Source: Hybos culiciformis (lineage: Eukaryota; Arthropoda; Insecta; Diptera; Hybotidae). Taken from it: 64,000 bases of DNA. Location of the stretch: positions 114,437,812-114,501,811 of the forward strand of contig OZ023273.1 of assembly GCA_964007475.1 (NCBI GenBank). The letters run 5' to 3'. The first letter of the stretch is position 1; every line of letters begins with the position of its first letter. The notes below the pieces were generated by a model. The model saw nothing but the letters and a program-made list of their open reading frames with translations, was not told the DNA's origin and did no database searches. This document shows positions 49,853 through 62,108 of the stretch, in pieces. The translations under genes were made by a program, and so were the position numbers.

Positions 49853-50614
49853 TCAACTTATTTCTTCTATTCCCTTAAAATTTCTAGCTAAAATAAAACA
49901 TTCTGATGAATCATTTCGACTTGATTTTGGCTTAATTCTTCTCACATTTTCATAAAATCTTTCAATATCATTCTCTAATTTTGGTACTAAGCCATTATCC
50001 CAAATTTTTAAAAGTAAATTACTACCTTCCGCTGACATTAAAATAGAAAATTTCAAAACTGAATAACATAAATTTATAATATTTTCATTGTCCAAATGTT
50101 TAATTCCTGTTGCATTTGGAGCCATATCTGAAATTACACAATTTACTCTGCGATTGCCGCCAATTAAAGTTTTCAATTTTTCTTGTGTTGTTGTTGCAGT
50201 AAAATCCATACCACCTAATAGCGTAACACCACGTATTGGATGAATTTGAAGTAAATCAATTGCATAAACTTGACCATACGATTGATTTGTACCCAAATTC
50301 TTATCAGCATTTGTTCGTTGAGCGGCAATTTGTGACCAACTTCCAGGTGAGGCACCACAATCAACTACCACAGAACCTGGTTTTAAAATTTTGTATTTAT
50401 CATCGATTTCAATTAATTTAAATGCTGAACGACAACGATAATTCATAAATTTAGCTTTTTCGACATACGGATCCATGTGTTGACGAATCAACCAGTCTTG
50501 ACTACTTTTACTTTTTCCTTTCAAATTTTTCAATTTCATTTTTGCAAATAAATTTTGATTTGTTAGAGAAAATTTGCGCACCTGTCTGGAGCTTATGTTT
50601 TTCATTAATTCCAT
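49853..50614 (-). CDS. MRM2: Mitochondrial rRNA 2'-O-methyltransferase 2 (FtsJ/RlmE family)
   Basis: Single exon. The first ATG of the frame is at 50614, giving 253 residues; the frame is open to about 50635 but only with non-ATG codons. The N-terminus is basic and hydroxylated, as for a mitochondrial import signal. Then come the FtsJ landmarks: SSQDWLIRQHMDPYVEKAK, SAFKLIEID (catalytic Lys66), the SAM-binding VVDCGASPGSWSQIA, VYAIDLL, VISDMAPNATG (Asp163), LLLKIW (Lys203) and SSECFILAR (Glu238). The K-D-K-E tetrad is complete. The family orthologue methylates a uridine ribose in the peptidyl-transferase region of mitochondrial large rRNA and acts in ribosome assembly. A THAP gene lies head to head about 660 bp away. 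Confidence 0.93.
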   Translation of the reverse strand: MELMKNISSRQVRKFSLTNQNLFAKMKLKNLKGKSKSSQDWLIRQHMDPYVEKAKFMNYRCRSAFKLIEIDDKYKILKPGSVVVDCGASPGSWSQIAAQRTNADKNLGTNQSYGQVYAIDLLQIHPIRGVTLLGGMDFTATTTQEKLKTLIGGNRRVNCVISDMAPNATGIKHLDNENIINLCYSVLKFSILMSAEGSNLLLKIWDNGLVPKLENDIERFYENVRRIKPKSSRNDSSECFILARNFKGIEEIS

Positions 50615-51271
50615 TTTAAATTTAATTCTATCCAATCCAGAACCAGATCGTAAAATTTTTATAATTATCTTCTAAAGTAAAGCTAAACTTTGATTTTTTT
50701 GTTTATTTTGATTTTGATACTTATTTTTCTATCTTTTGTTTTTTTTGTTTCTGTTTACTTTGTTTACATTGGAAAAAAACCTTTGCGCCCCAGTTACAAA
50801 ACACTGACGACAATAAAAAGCTGCCGTAAATTAAGAAATTTTTTGACTAACGTAATTTCTATTTTTTTTTGGCAAGATTAAAAATAAAATTTTAAAAAAA
50901 ATTTTTTTAGTTTGAAGTCTTCTCTTTGTGAATGCAGCCTTCGCCTTTTAGTTGGACTTGACGTTTTGTTAATGTACGGAAATTCCAACTTAAAGGCAGA
51001 AAATAGCGATCTCGAACCAAACTCCCTTAATATGTCAAAACATTTATACTATTTATGCTGGCAACACCAACCGATTAGTTTAGAAACAGCTGCTGTAAAT
51101 CTTTATTTACATTTTTGCGAATTTTTTTTTAATTTTACATTTTGTTTTGATTGTCATAAATTTTTGTTTGTTTTCTTGTGGTTATTTTTGTGTCGAATTT
51201 TATAAAATTAATGAAAAATTTAAAAATAGAATAAAAATATTTTTAAACAAAAAATAAATAAAAAAAATAAA
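50615..51271. promoter_or_regulatory. Shared upstream region of MRM2 and the THAP gene
   Basis: The two genes are divergent, with 657 bases between their start codons, so both promoters must lie here or in unseen 5' exons. I see no clear TATA box for either, as is common for housekeeping genes. Open frames here (for example 50912-51205) lack domains. Confidence 0.5.
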
Positions 51272-52616
51272 ATGCGGTATTGCATCGCACCTAATTGTAA
51301 AAATGATGATACAAAAATTTTGGGACATCGATTCCCAAAAAATTTGCAAACATTGGAAAAATGGAGAACCGCTTTGGGTGAAAAATAAATGCCTACCTAC
51401 TATACCTAAATTGATAATTTTTTTTACGCACAATTCAAAATATTAAAAAAAAATTTTTTAGTTGTTTAATTCGATGCTCGCTCCTTAAATATAATATAAA
51501 TAATGACGCATAAAAAGTATTCAATTAGAATACAGACATGGCTTGAACGAAACCATTAGCTCTAAGAAAAAATAAAGTTTACATTAATCTAAACGTCTTT
51601 CATTTAATTAAAGAATATTGTATAAGTACATCGAGTTGTTCAATTATTCTCAGACAGGTACCTAGTACCTACCTACCTAATAATCGAACTTGTAGGTAGG
51701 GTTGTATTCTGTAGGTCGTAAATTTTTCTCGAAATTAAATGACAATGATATTTAGTATTTATCTACTTAATCTTATTAAATCTCCTTTTTTTTTTTGTTA
51801 ATTTTTTCTTATTATTTTATGGTTTATTAACATCTTATTACACCTGATGTTTCTTTATTTTTAGATTTGGAACGTTATTCTAATGAAGATTTGCAAAAAA
51901 AGTATATTGTTTGCACTATGCATTTTGATAAAACTGATTACAAAAACATTTTAAGCAATGAACTAAATTTTGTTGCCGTTCCAAAATTATCTGGACATCA
52001 ATCGCGAGTTGATCCGCTTAAAAACACTGATGGATTTACAAATGATCAATCAGTTGCAATTTTAGATAATAAAGATGATGATAATTTGGATGAAGATAAT
52101 ATTATAAATAAGGCATTGGTATATGACGAAGATGGATTCTTAATTCATTTTGAGGGTGAAGAATGTGTAAAAAAACATGGACTTAGTGTTGAAGAGCTTC
52201 CATTTAACGGTTATGAATCCGATGTCGAAGTTATTGATATTAATGAAGCAATTGAATCGGAAGCTGAGTCAGCAGTTGATTCAAGAATTGAATCTTGTGA
52301 AATATTGGGTACGAAAGCTTTAAGTGATGGATTCAGTGACACTGTCTCATTAATTTCAACAACTGAAACCTCCCCAATATTAGAATTAGAACAATTAGAC
52401 AAATTTTGTCAAACTGATATGGAACAATTTCCAGATCCGAATGAGCCCGAAGAATATCAAAAACTAAATCGGAGCGGACTAATTAATAAAATTTTTGAAC
52501 AAAAGGGGAAAATTGAAGATCTGGATAAAAAATTGAATGAATTTCAAAAAGCCCATTCAAAATTAGTACAAAGTTTAGATGCATTTAAATCTATTTTAAA
52601 CGGAGATGGCAATTAA
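51272..52616 (+). CDS. THAP-domain zinc-finger protein, two exons, 285 aa
   Basis: Exon 1 is 51272-51377 and exon 2 is 51865-52616, with a phase-1 GT-AG intron of 487 bases that splits the THAP domain. The domain (residues 1-75) has its C2CH zinc ligands Cys4, Cys9, Cys52 and His55 (RYCIAPNC; IVCTMHF), the invariant Pro22 (RFPKN), Trp31 (LEKW) and the closing AVP at 73-75. It therefore should bind DNA. Residues ~80-225 are acidic and low in structure (VAILDNKDDDNLDEDNI; SEAESAVDS). A coiled coil (NKIFEQKGKIEDLDKKLNE) lies near the C-terminus, as in many THAP proteins, and suits dimer formation. There is no transposase domain, so it is a host-type factor rather than a P-element relative. Poly(A) signal near 52705. 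Confidence 0.9.
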
Positions 52617-54355
52617 TTTTGTGGCTAAATGTATTTTAAAGTCATAAATTTCATTTTTCAAATTATTGACATATATCTGAAGACCGAACTTTTCTCTTTG
52701 ATTTTATAAATAAAAATTGTGTACAGTGTGTCTCTGAGTCAAAACGAATTAGTTTAAGATTTTTTTCAAATTATTTAAAAATGTAAATAGTTCAAATATT
52801 TTAATTTTTTTAATCCAACCGTAATAATTCTAGCACTCGAAATTTTATAATTCAACGAATTTTATAAAATAACTTGTTTTCACACTTACACCCTACAAAC
52901 ATAATAAAGTTATCACGTTTTTGTTATAACTTTTAACGAATTCAACATCGACATATAAAGTCGAATAAAACTGTCTCTGATGGACTTTGGGTTAATACAA
53001 AACGAATACATAAATCATAAAATAGATACAAAGACTATGTAATTTACAAAAAAAAAAATTAATGTATAAACACAGATTCTTTGGGACAGAAAAAAAATTT
53101 ATTAAAATTTGACAATCAAATGATTCTTAAAAAAATTTTAATTAAAGCTTAAATATTTGATATTTTTTTAATCATATGTGTAGAATTTAGGAAATCAAAA
53201 TCTATGAATTTGTAAAATATTTTTATTTTGTGCGGGAAGTTATGTTGGGAGTGATAATATCGATAAGGTTTTTTATATTATTTCTTTTGTACCACGTTTG
53301 ATCTCTAAGAATTTGACTGTTTTTGGTGTTTATGAAAGAAAAGCATCTAAAAATTTACAAAAAATATATTGAGAATTAGTAGAACTCATTTTTGACTATT
53401 AGTTTTGATACTAAGTCCTCTAATCGGACTTTACGTAGTTTTTCTGTGAGTTAGATTAATCTGGATTTAATTAAATTAAATAAATTATATATAAAAATAT
53501 TTTTTAATTGAAATCACAGTTTTGTAGAAAATAAAAATTGAAATGCCTAATAACTTTTATTTAACAACAAGAAAAAAAATGTACAATGTATACCTATGTA
53601 TTTTAATTTTATTTCTTCTATAAAACTGATTTTTTTGGATTATGGGATGAATGGTAATTATATTGTTTTTTTTTCTCTAAGCTTCATTTATACATAGTGT
53701 TGTCAAAACTTCTCTCTGAGCTATGATCGCAATTAATCTCAAATCAACATAGAATCTGACTTTAATATGATGAATCTCTTATTATTTTGTTTTTTCATTG
53801 GCAGAAAAAACAATAATACTTTAATTAAAGATGTAATATTTATTATTTTATGAATGTTTAGAAAATAAATGTATATTATAAAATGATAGAATTGTTTTTT
53901 TTTAAATTATTTTTTTGTTAATAAAAAAATATAGGATGTCCCTTTTGATTTGTGAATAGTTAGTCTTTCATACTTCCAAAACTTTATGGTTGAATATTTA
54001 ATCCTGTTCTATTTCCTTTAAACAAAAATTGAAAAAATTCAAATTTATAAAAGTAATTTTAGAATGCTCTCGGCACATTTCTTTTGCCATGATGAGTTCC
54101 AAACAAGCATAATTCAAAGAGGGATTTTTACATTATGACTAATTGATTATCAGAATGGTCAATAATAACTAACTAGATTGTGAAATAAATGTTAATTTTT
54201 TTTTAACTTAGATTTTTATTCTTATAATTAATAAATAAGTTTCTTTGAATATATAACAATAGCGTTATTTTAAAGGAAATTTTTTTTTGTTTCAGTTTTC
54301 AAACAAATTTCATTAATATAATAATATAATTTTTTTTTTATGTGAAGATTTCGAG
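52617..54355. other. Intergenic region between convergent genes
   Basis: It holds the 3' ends of the THAP gene (plus) and LAMTOR3 (minus). I see no further gene. Confidence 0.55.
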
Positions 54356-55221
54356 TTAAGGCTCATTAACAGCAACTTTAATGTCATCTAAATATTTATC
54401 CAATTCTTTGTCCAATGATAACAAATGTCCTACCGATAAATGTTCTGATCCAACAAATGTTAAAATCAGTGGTTGTTTATTCATTTGTATGACCTAAAAA
54501 TAAATATAAAAAATTGGTATTACGATTTAAGTTTTGATGAGATGATTTTTTACGTAGAGAACACGCGTTATTTTCTCTATATACTTCTATTTTAAGATCA
54601 GCGACTCACTAGGGAGTAGGGATACCCGATAACCGACTCGAATTTATAGTTTTAAATCAATGAAATTCTTGAAGAACTAGATACTTATGCTTTGAATTAA
54701 TTATTTATGCCGAATCATAATATGGCGAGTATTTTCACTATTGATAATGTATTCCTTCCTAAAAGTTCATGTCTAGCAACACAAAATTAAAAAGTCTAAA
54801 ATTGTCACAATAATGTTTATAGGTTTATGTGGTTATGAAAGACCATAATAAAAAAACCACCTGATATTTTGAATACATTGAAATAATTGTTTTATTTCTT
54901 CCTAGTGCTAATTTTGATGCTTGTTCACTTGCCACCGTCGATGCGGGGAACAATGAAATATCGATATTTTGATTCTGAGTTGCACATCTAAGTAATGGCA
55001 CCCCATCTCGATCTGTTATCAAAATAAAGTAAAGGCCATTAACCCTAAAATGAGATCATATTAAATCATTAAAAATAAATAAAAATAAAAAATTATTGTT
55101 GGTGAATAGGTAGGTACGTAAATCGGTGGATATCTACCTCACGTACACCTCCTTAAATCAATTTCTCAACTTACTTGTGCAGCAAAGTATTAAAATATCT
55201 TTTAACATCATTTTCAGTCAT
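54356..55221 (-). CDS. LAMTOR3: Ragulator complex subunit LAMTOR3 (MP1), three exons
   Basis: Exons on the minus strand: 55221-55175, 55044-54861 and 54493-54356, joined by GT-AG introns with an unbroken frame, giving 122 residues (human protein 124). It starts MTENDVKRYFNTLLHKVNGL. It continues with the family signature ILITDRDGVPLLR, SEQASKLALGRNKTIISMYS, KYQVIQMNKQPLILTFVGSE, and ends DIKVAVNEP. The fold is a roadblock/LC7 domain. In the lysosomal Ragulator complex LAMTOR3 pairs with LAMTOR2, anchors Rag GTPases and MEK1, and so links amino-acid supply to mTORC1. It is convergent with the THAP gene. No missing parts. Confidence 0.93.
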
Positions 55222-55339
55222 TTCAAAATATTTGAAAAAATTATGCTTTTATTTAAATCTTAAAAAACTTTGAGAAAATTAATATTTAAAATATCAAATT
55301 TTGAAAAAAATCAAATAAATTTGTTTACTTTTATTTTAT

Positions 55340-55500
55340 CAATAAAAAATTTATGTCGCCGATGTTATCAACTGTCAAAATCTCAAGTCCAGCCAGCGAC
55401 ACACTTTAAGCGACAACGCAACGCGACAGCCGTAAAAAAGTTGTGTAAAATCTAAAATCCCATACAATTTAACTTTTTTACGTCATAAAGTACTGTCGAC
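55340..55500. other. CG-rich patch upstream of LAMTOR3
   Basis: GTCGCCGATG, GTCCAGCCAGCGACAC, AAGCGACAACGCAACGCGACAGCCG and a GTACTGTCGACAGTA palindrome stand out in AT-rich DNA. The patch lies 120-280 bases upstream of the LAMTOR3 start. It may be promoter sequence or the remains of a repeat resembling 7565-7700; CCCATACAA occurs near both in opposite orientation. Confidence 0.4.
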
Positions 55501-56530
55501 AGTAACTCCACTATTAATAAAAAAATTAAAAGTAAAAAATGCAATATTTTTCAATCTATTGCTGGGTACTACACATTTACCTAAAAATTGCTATCAAGGG
55601 GATCTTCTTTAGGGTCCAATGCATTGTTTCACTAATCTGAATTTTAATATGTACAAAACAGTTTCAGAACCCCTTCTTATTTACCTCACTTTTTTGTTTA
55701 TAATGTTAGTAGAACCAAACAAAACGCTCTTTCCAGGTTAATAATATTCCGTGGAAAATTAGGAAATTGTCTATTTTTCTAAACAAATTCAAACACCAAG
55801 TTCATGCAGTCTCAACTGTTGGTTTTATTTTTTTTTTTTGTTGACTGTCGAACCGTGCACTCTTATTGCTATTATTTTCTTCATTCATAACAGTTAAATC
55901 TGTGCGCATGTTAAGAGATAATAAAAATAATAACTACGATCCATGTGACTGTTTATTAGACAAAACATCTTTTTAATTACTTTATTTAATTATCTTTCAT
56001 GTTATTATATAGTACATACTATGAGTGTTATTATTTACAGGCAATGTTAAAATTTGAATAACAATGCTATATTAATTTAAGCTAAATTAGTTTAAATTTC
56101 AATTTATATTTTGAACCTAAAATTAAGTGTAAAAAAAAAAACAAATTAAATTTTTTTGTTTTATTTCTTTATATTTAATTGTTAATAACTTTTTTTGTTC
56201 TTTTCTAGTATAATTTTTTTTTTTTTTTAATTAATTTTTGGGCAGCGTAATTTTCCTTAATGTTATTTATTCAATTAAATAACTATGAATGAATGTAATT
56301 TCTATTTCGTTTTAACTTTTTTTTTTTACATCTTTAGTTACTAGAAACTGGTTAATATGCATTTTGTATTTTTGTTTTTTTTAATATATTTAATTTATGT
56401 TTTGATTAAGTTACATAAATATATTGCAATTTTTTTTTGAAGTTAAATTAATAAAAAAAAAAAAAAGAATAATATATAGGATTATATCGAATTTCACGCA
56501 TAAAATAATTACACAACTTGGAGATGCATA
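55501..56530. other. AT-rich intergenic DNA
   Basis: I see no gene between LAMTOR3 and the 3' end of ARPC2. A minus-strand AATAAA near 56540 could end the ARPC2 transcript. Confidence 0.5.
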
Positions 56531-56678
56531 AAATCTTGATTTATTTTTTATCATTTTTTTCTTAATAATTTTAATATTTCTTTTACAATTATTGTTTTTT
56601 TTTTTTTATGTTCAATTTTTCTTATTATTATATAATTTTTTTTTTATAACATATAAACAACTAAACACTGTCCATAAA

Positions 56679-59600
56679 TCATTCTTTTCGAATAAATGTT
56701 CTCCCCCTAAAAAAGAAAATAATAAAGTTATTAAAAAAAATTTTTTTTTTTAAATTACAAAATAGATCTTGTCTTAATTTTTTAAAAAGAACACATTATT
56801 ACGTAAAAAAAAATTTAAAGATACATTAGAGATTTTATAAACATTGTACCCAAAAACTCAATACAAAAACGACAATACACGTACATCGAAATTCACGCAC
56901 AAAATAAATTGCGACCTATTTTCTGTAGCATTAAATTTAATATGTAACCAAAAGTAAGTCGGCTGAATCAAAATATTTGTTTGATGCAGGATGCCATTTG
57001 ATTTAAATATGTTTGATTTTGGAGTTATTGATAGAAAAATCGAACTTTAATTTACAAAATTTTCTATTTTTTTTTAACTCCAAAAAGATTGAGTCTTTGA
57101 TAGTTAGGTTTAGTTTCTAAAATCTACATTATTATGTAACCAAAAGTAAGTCGGCTGAATCAAAATATTTGTTTGATGCAGGATGCCATTTGATTTTAAT
57201 ATTTTTGATTTTGGAGTTATTGATAGAAAAATTGAACTTTTATTTACAAAAATATCTATTTTTGAACTCCAAAAATATTGAGTCTTTGATAGCTAGGTTG
57301 AGTTTCTAAATTATTATGTAACCAAAAGTAAGTCGGCTGAATCAAAATAATTGTTTGATGCAGGATGCCATTTGATTTTAATATTTTTGATTTTGGAGTT
57401 ATTGATAGAAAAATCGAATGTTAATGTACAAAATGTCTATATTTTTACTCCAAAAATTGTTGAGTCTATGATAGTTAGGTTTTGTTTCTAAATTATTATG
57501 TAACCAAAAGTAAGTCGGCTGAATCAAAATAATTGTTTGATGCAGGATGCCATTTGATTTTAATATTTTTGATTTTGGAGTTATTGATAGAAAAATTGAA
57601 CTTTAATTTGCAAAAATATCTATTTTTGAACTCCAAAAATTGTTGAGTTTATGATAGTTTTAAATAATTATGTAACCAAAAGTAAGTCGGCTGAATCAAA
57701 TTAATTGTTTGTTCCAGGATGCCATTTGATTTTAATACATGTTTAATTTAGGAGTTATTATAATAGAAAAATCCATTTTAAATACACGAAAATATCCATT
57801 TTTGAGCTCCAAAATTTTGACTTTTAATAGGGTGAATTTCTTCGTCTTTGACTTCATTTATAATGTTCGTTTATACTAATAATATGAGAATGTGTTCTTA
57901 TTAAAACTATTTTTTTTTTAATTATTGATAGTAGTTATCATATTGATTTACAAATGTTTGCAAAAAGCTTAAATAATAAATTTAGCTTTTATATCGGTAA
58001 TCTCAAAATAAAAAATTTATAATGTAACCAAAAGTAAGTCGGCTGAATCAAAATAATTGTTAATTCAGGATGCCATTTGATTTAAATAATTTAATTTAGG
58101 AGTTATTGATAGATAAATTGATTTTAATTAACGAAAATATCTAATCTTTATCTCCGAAATTTAATCTCTAATTTCGAATTACTGAGACTTACGTAATTGT
58201 CTTTTTCTCCGTGATTTTCTGCTCCGGTCTTGCTCGATTCAACACTTTTAGGAAATCAGATGTTTTTGCTCGCATTCTTGAATGAATGTAAGCTTTTGAA
58301 CACTGAAATATAGAATTAATAAGTTATAATAATAAATGAAATATAGGAAAAATGTATATAAAATGATTTTTTTTTTTTTGTTAAAGGCAAACAAACAGCA
58401 AAAAAACAAAAAATCGTTAAATGTGGTAAAGTAACGTACAACCTGATTGTATATTATAATAAATAAATATTTATTTTTGGGTTATTTACAAATTATGTAT
58501 AGCATAATTTACATTTTTAAAATTTTTAAGGTAGGTAGAAATCTTTCACAAAATTTTTATTTTTGCCATGCTTGTCCGTGCTTCTTAATTTGACAAAAAT
58601 TAAGATCAATGTTATATTGTAGCTAAAGCTAAAATGAGTACAATAATGTTAATGGATTACTTAGAAAGAGTTTTTAAATTCTATATATTGGAGCAATCAG
58701 AAGATGTGAAACCAAAAAAAACTAATTCTCTAACAAAAGCTTAAATAATTGTAGAATAAACCGGATACAAATGTTCAAATAATACCATTGAATTATAATT
58801 TTCATTATTCTCGCAGAACAATAATTTACAAAACATATTTTTTGTTGAAAAGAAAAAAAACCTTGAACTCGAAGTCAAGTTCGATTGTATGTCATCGACA
58901 TATAGAAGAGATGAAATATTTTTCATATAACGAATTTTTTATTTGTTTACTAGTTCCACCTTAAACAACACTGTTCGAGTCATTCTTAATGTTACAACAT
59001 AAATTTAAAATTGTTGTAATTTGGTAAAAACTCAATAAATGAAATATGTTTTTGGAGATATTTTTAATTAGGCAATTCTTATATTAAGATTGTTTCCGAA
59101 TTGCCAGTAATCTATTTCCAAATTGAACTATAATTAATAAAATATAATTTTGTTAGTGAGGCAACTAAAACATTTCATTGCTTTTATCTAATGCTGAAAC
59201 AAGAAGTATTTACTTTGACAATTTGGAATTTGAAAAAGTATATTTATTTTCCATGAATTCATATTATTGAAATGTATTTTAAATTATCTACATAAAATCA
59301 TTCAATGAGTTAAAACTACAAAGCAAAGAATGTTAAATAATTTTAAAAAAATGTGCTATAGATATATAATGCATTCACAATTCATGAAAATGCTTATTTA
59401 GTTTAATGGAATATTTACAAATATGAGTACACTTTGGTGGATTGTTATTTTTTGTTTATATATATACTTTTTCCTAAGTTTCAGTACTTTTACTCACTTC
59501 TAATTATTACTTCTAGAATAGCAAATAAAATATTATTTGAATAACATAGTTAAGAAATTTTTGATTCTCTTGTTACTAAAATTGCTCACAAAAAAATTAT

Positions 59601-62108
59601 ATCATATTGATTTGTACACTCAGAATTTTTAAATACATGCTTTGTTAATGTGTAAAATTTTGACATAAATTTCAAAACTCAAGCAAAAACTTTTATAAAT
59701 TAAATTTTTTTCTCAATTTTTGAAAGCTTACCTTAATATGATAATGTAAATAATCTCGGAACATATGAATTAAATTTATAGTATTATCTCTTGTCTCTTT
59801 ATTTGTGTGGCGTGGGAACAAAACTGAAAAAGAAATTTTAAAGAATGTAAATAAAACTAGAATTTCTGAAATGTTTTTTGATTGTTAATGAAAACTGCAC
59901 TAAATTATAAAGGACATTAAGCTACAATTAGCTGGGATCAGGTTTAACGAACATTTCTTCATAAATTGCTTTGCGTTTGTGGCTGGGACCAAAACATTAG
60001 CCTAAAATTTTATCTTTTCTTTTTCATAAAAATTTCATGTTATTGATCATGAATTTTTTTCGAAATGAAAATTTTTATTATAGGAACGCCTCAAAAATGA
60101 AACCTAATGATAATTTAAATGAAACATCTATTAACGTTCCCTTTTTAGTTAACATTTAAATAAAAATGTATAAACTCGGAGTGATATATTGTCGTTCTTA
60201 GAAATTTAGCTTTTCTATATTCTTCACAACTAATTTGTAAAAATAAAAATTTGGAAACATTCAAACATATGCAAACCTTACAATTGTGACTATTGATTTG
60301 CATTCGTTTTAATTCTCGAACATAGTATCTATACTATCAGATATTAACAAACTTTTAATTATACAAAAGTCATATTAAAAAATTAAACTTAGACATTTTT
60401 TTACCAAATGTTACGTAACCAATATTATCGCCAACTCTAGCATCTGAATTAGCCAATTCAAGTGGGGGCTCTCTGTGTGAAAATAATACTTGTGGTGCAG
60501 TATGCGACGCTCTTCGGCCTTCTCTCAATTCCTGCATAAAAACTTTACCTAATATTACATCATCTTCATCTCGGAATATAGTACTAAATACAACAGTAAC
60601 CCGGTCTGGTTTTGCTTCAACATATCTTAAATTAATAATTTTTGTATAAATTTTTTAAATAAATAAAAATTATAAAATAATTATAAATTAGTTACAAGGT
60701 TTCATCACTTCGATAATTAATAACAGCACGTTTTTGACCTTCTTCTCCTTGTTCTTGAAAATCGAAATACTTTTCAAAAACAGACGCAAAACAATTACGT
60801 TTTAATAAACCAATTTTGTGAGCGATGACTTCCCAATTTGATGGTATATTATCTAAACTAATAAGTACTGAGACGTTGTAACCTAAAAAAAAAACCAACA
60901 ATATTAAATTGACGTTTACAGATCAAATTTACATAGAGTATAGATTATTTTTAAACAGTAATCAGTAAGTAAAATTTTTTTAGCAGAAACCGTTTCAATA
61001 TACGAAAAAAAAAAAGTTTGAACTTAAAGTAAAATTTGAAATTCCCTAATAAATATTTATTGGTTTTAACATGAAGAACTTCAATTGCTAAATTATATAC
61101 AAAATGTTCACATGATATACCTACCTCTCTTGATATAAATTTAGACATAGCTAATTGTAGATTCACATTTCAAGGGATTAGATTATATATTATATATGTT
61201 ACAATCTTATGTAGAAAATCGCCAGTATGTATAAATTAATTATTAAATAAATATTAATAAAAATAAATAATAAATTAAAATATATCTCAATATTTCGTTA
61301 TTTCAGATTGAAGTTCACTCGTTAATTTAGCACTCAATTTCTTTATTATTACAGAAAAATTATTGTTGGATTTTTTTGTACGATGACTATTAATCAAAAA
61401 AATAATTAAAATTTTTTGTGAGCAATGTAGCACCGAAAATTTTATCTTGGAGTGGTACGAATATTATCGTAGAAAACTGATAATATTAAAAGACACTCCA
61501 TTCATAATTTTTTATTAGCTTAATTTTTGGATATTGACTTAAATACTTTGTAGTTTCACTAATTTTAAATTTTGATAGATTTTCCTTAATTCCTTAATTG
61601 TAAATACTGGAAACTATACATATAAATTTTAAATACACATATGTATTCAGGTATTCTTATTTACCAAAACTGTTTATTTATGTAATTTACCTACTAGTAA
61701 AAAAAATATTTATTAAGTTATCTAAAATATAATATCGACCTAATAATATTAGAAATATGATAGCTAATCTCAAACATAATATATAATATTTAAAAAAAAT
61801 AATAATATTTAATGCTAAACATAAATTTCAATTACCATCTTCAGTTTCAGTGAGCAGATCACCATATTCTCTTTTTAACAATTCATCAGCCCCGTGCTCT
61901 TGCAATTGTTTATAAAATTTTAGTGATATACTAGTCTGAAATAATAAAAAAATAAATTTCCACATTATGTTATTTTTTTATTAATGTCATTGGCTATTCG
62001 AAAATACAACCTACCCTAACTTTAGTTTTATCGCCGTTTACATTTGATATATGAAATAATACACCATCAAAATCAGCTATTGTGACATCAATTGACTCTG
62101 GTTTTTGT
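56679..62108 (-). CDS. ARPC2: Arp2/3 complex subunit 2 (p34-Arc), 5' end missing
   Basis: Seven minus-strand exons: 62108-62015, 61935-61836, 60882-60696, 60625-60405, 59823-59732, 58302-58193 and 56706-56679. All have GT-AG borders and a continuous frame, giving 276 residues. Landmarks in order: [137 protein letters not shown], and a tiny last exon coding for GRTFIRKE. The family is ~300 residues, so about 25 N-terminal residues lie in an exon I could not find, probably beyond 64000. ARPC2 with ARPC4 forms the core that binds the mother actin filament. Large introns hold tandem repeats. Confidence 0.95.
56942..58130 (+). repeat. Six ~180-bp repeats in the last ARPC2 intron
   Basis: ATGTAACCAAAAGTAAGTCG starts each unit at 56942, 57134, 57316, 57498, 57670 and 58022, spaced 192, 182, 182, 172 and 352. 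The last gap equals two units, so a decayed unit may lie between. A conserved ~100-base core also contains GGATGCCATTTGATTT and TTTGGAGTTATTGATAGA; the rest of the unit drifts and includes an inverted CTCCAAAA. The array is in the intron between the last two ARPC2 exons, antisense to the gene. Confidence 0.95.

Noticed and set aside
56942..58130. Hammerhead-ribozyme satellite
   Set aside because: CTGAATC in the core is not the CTGATGA...GAAA catalytic core on either strand.
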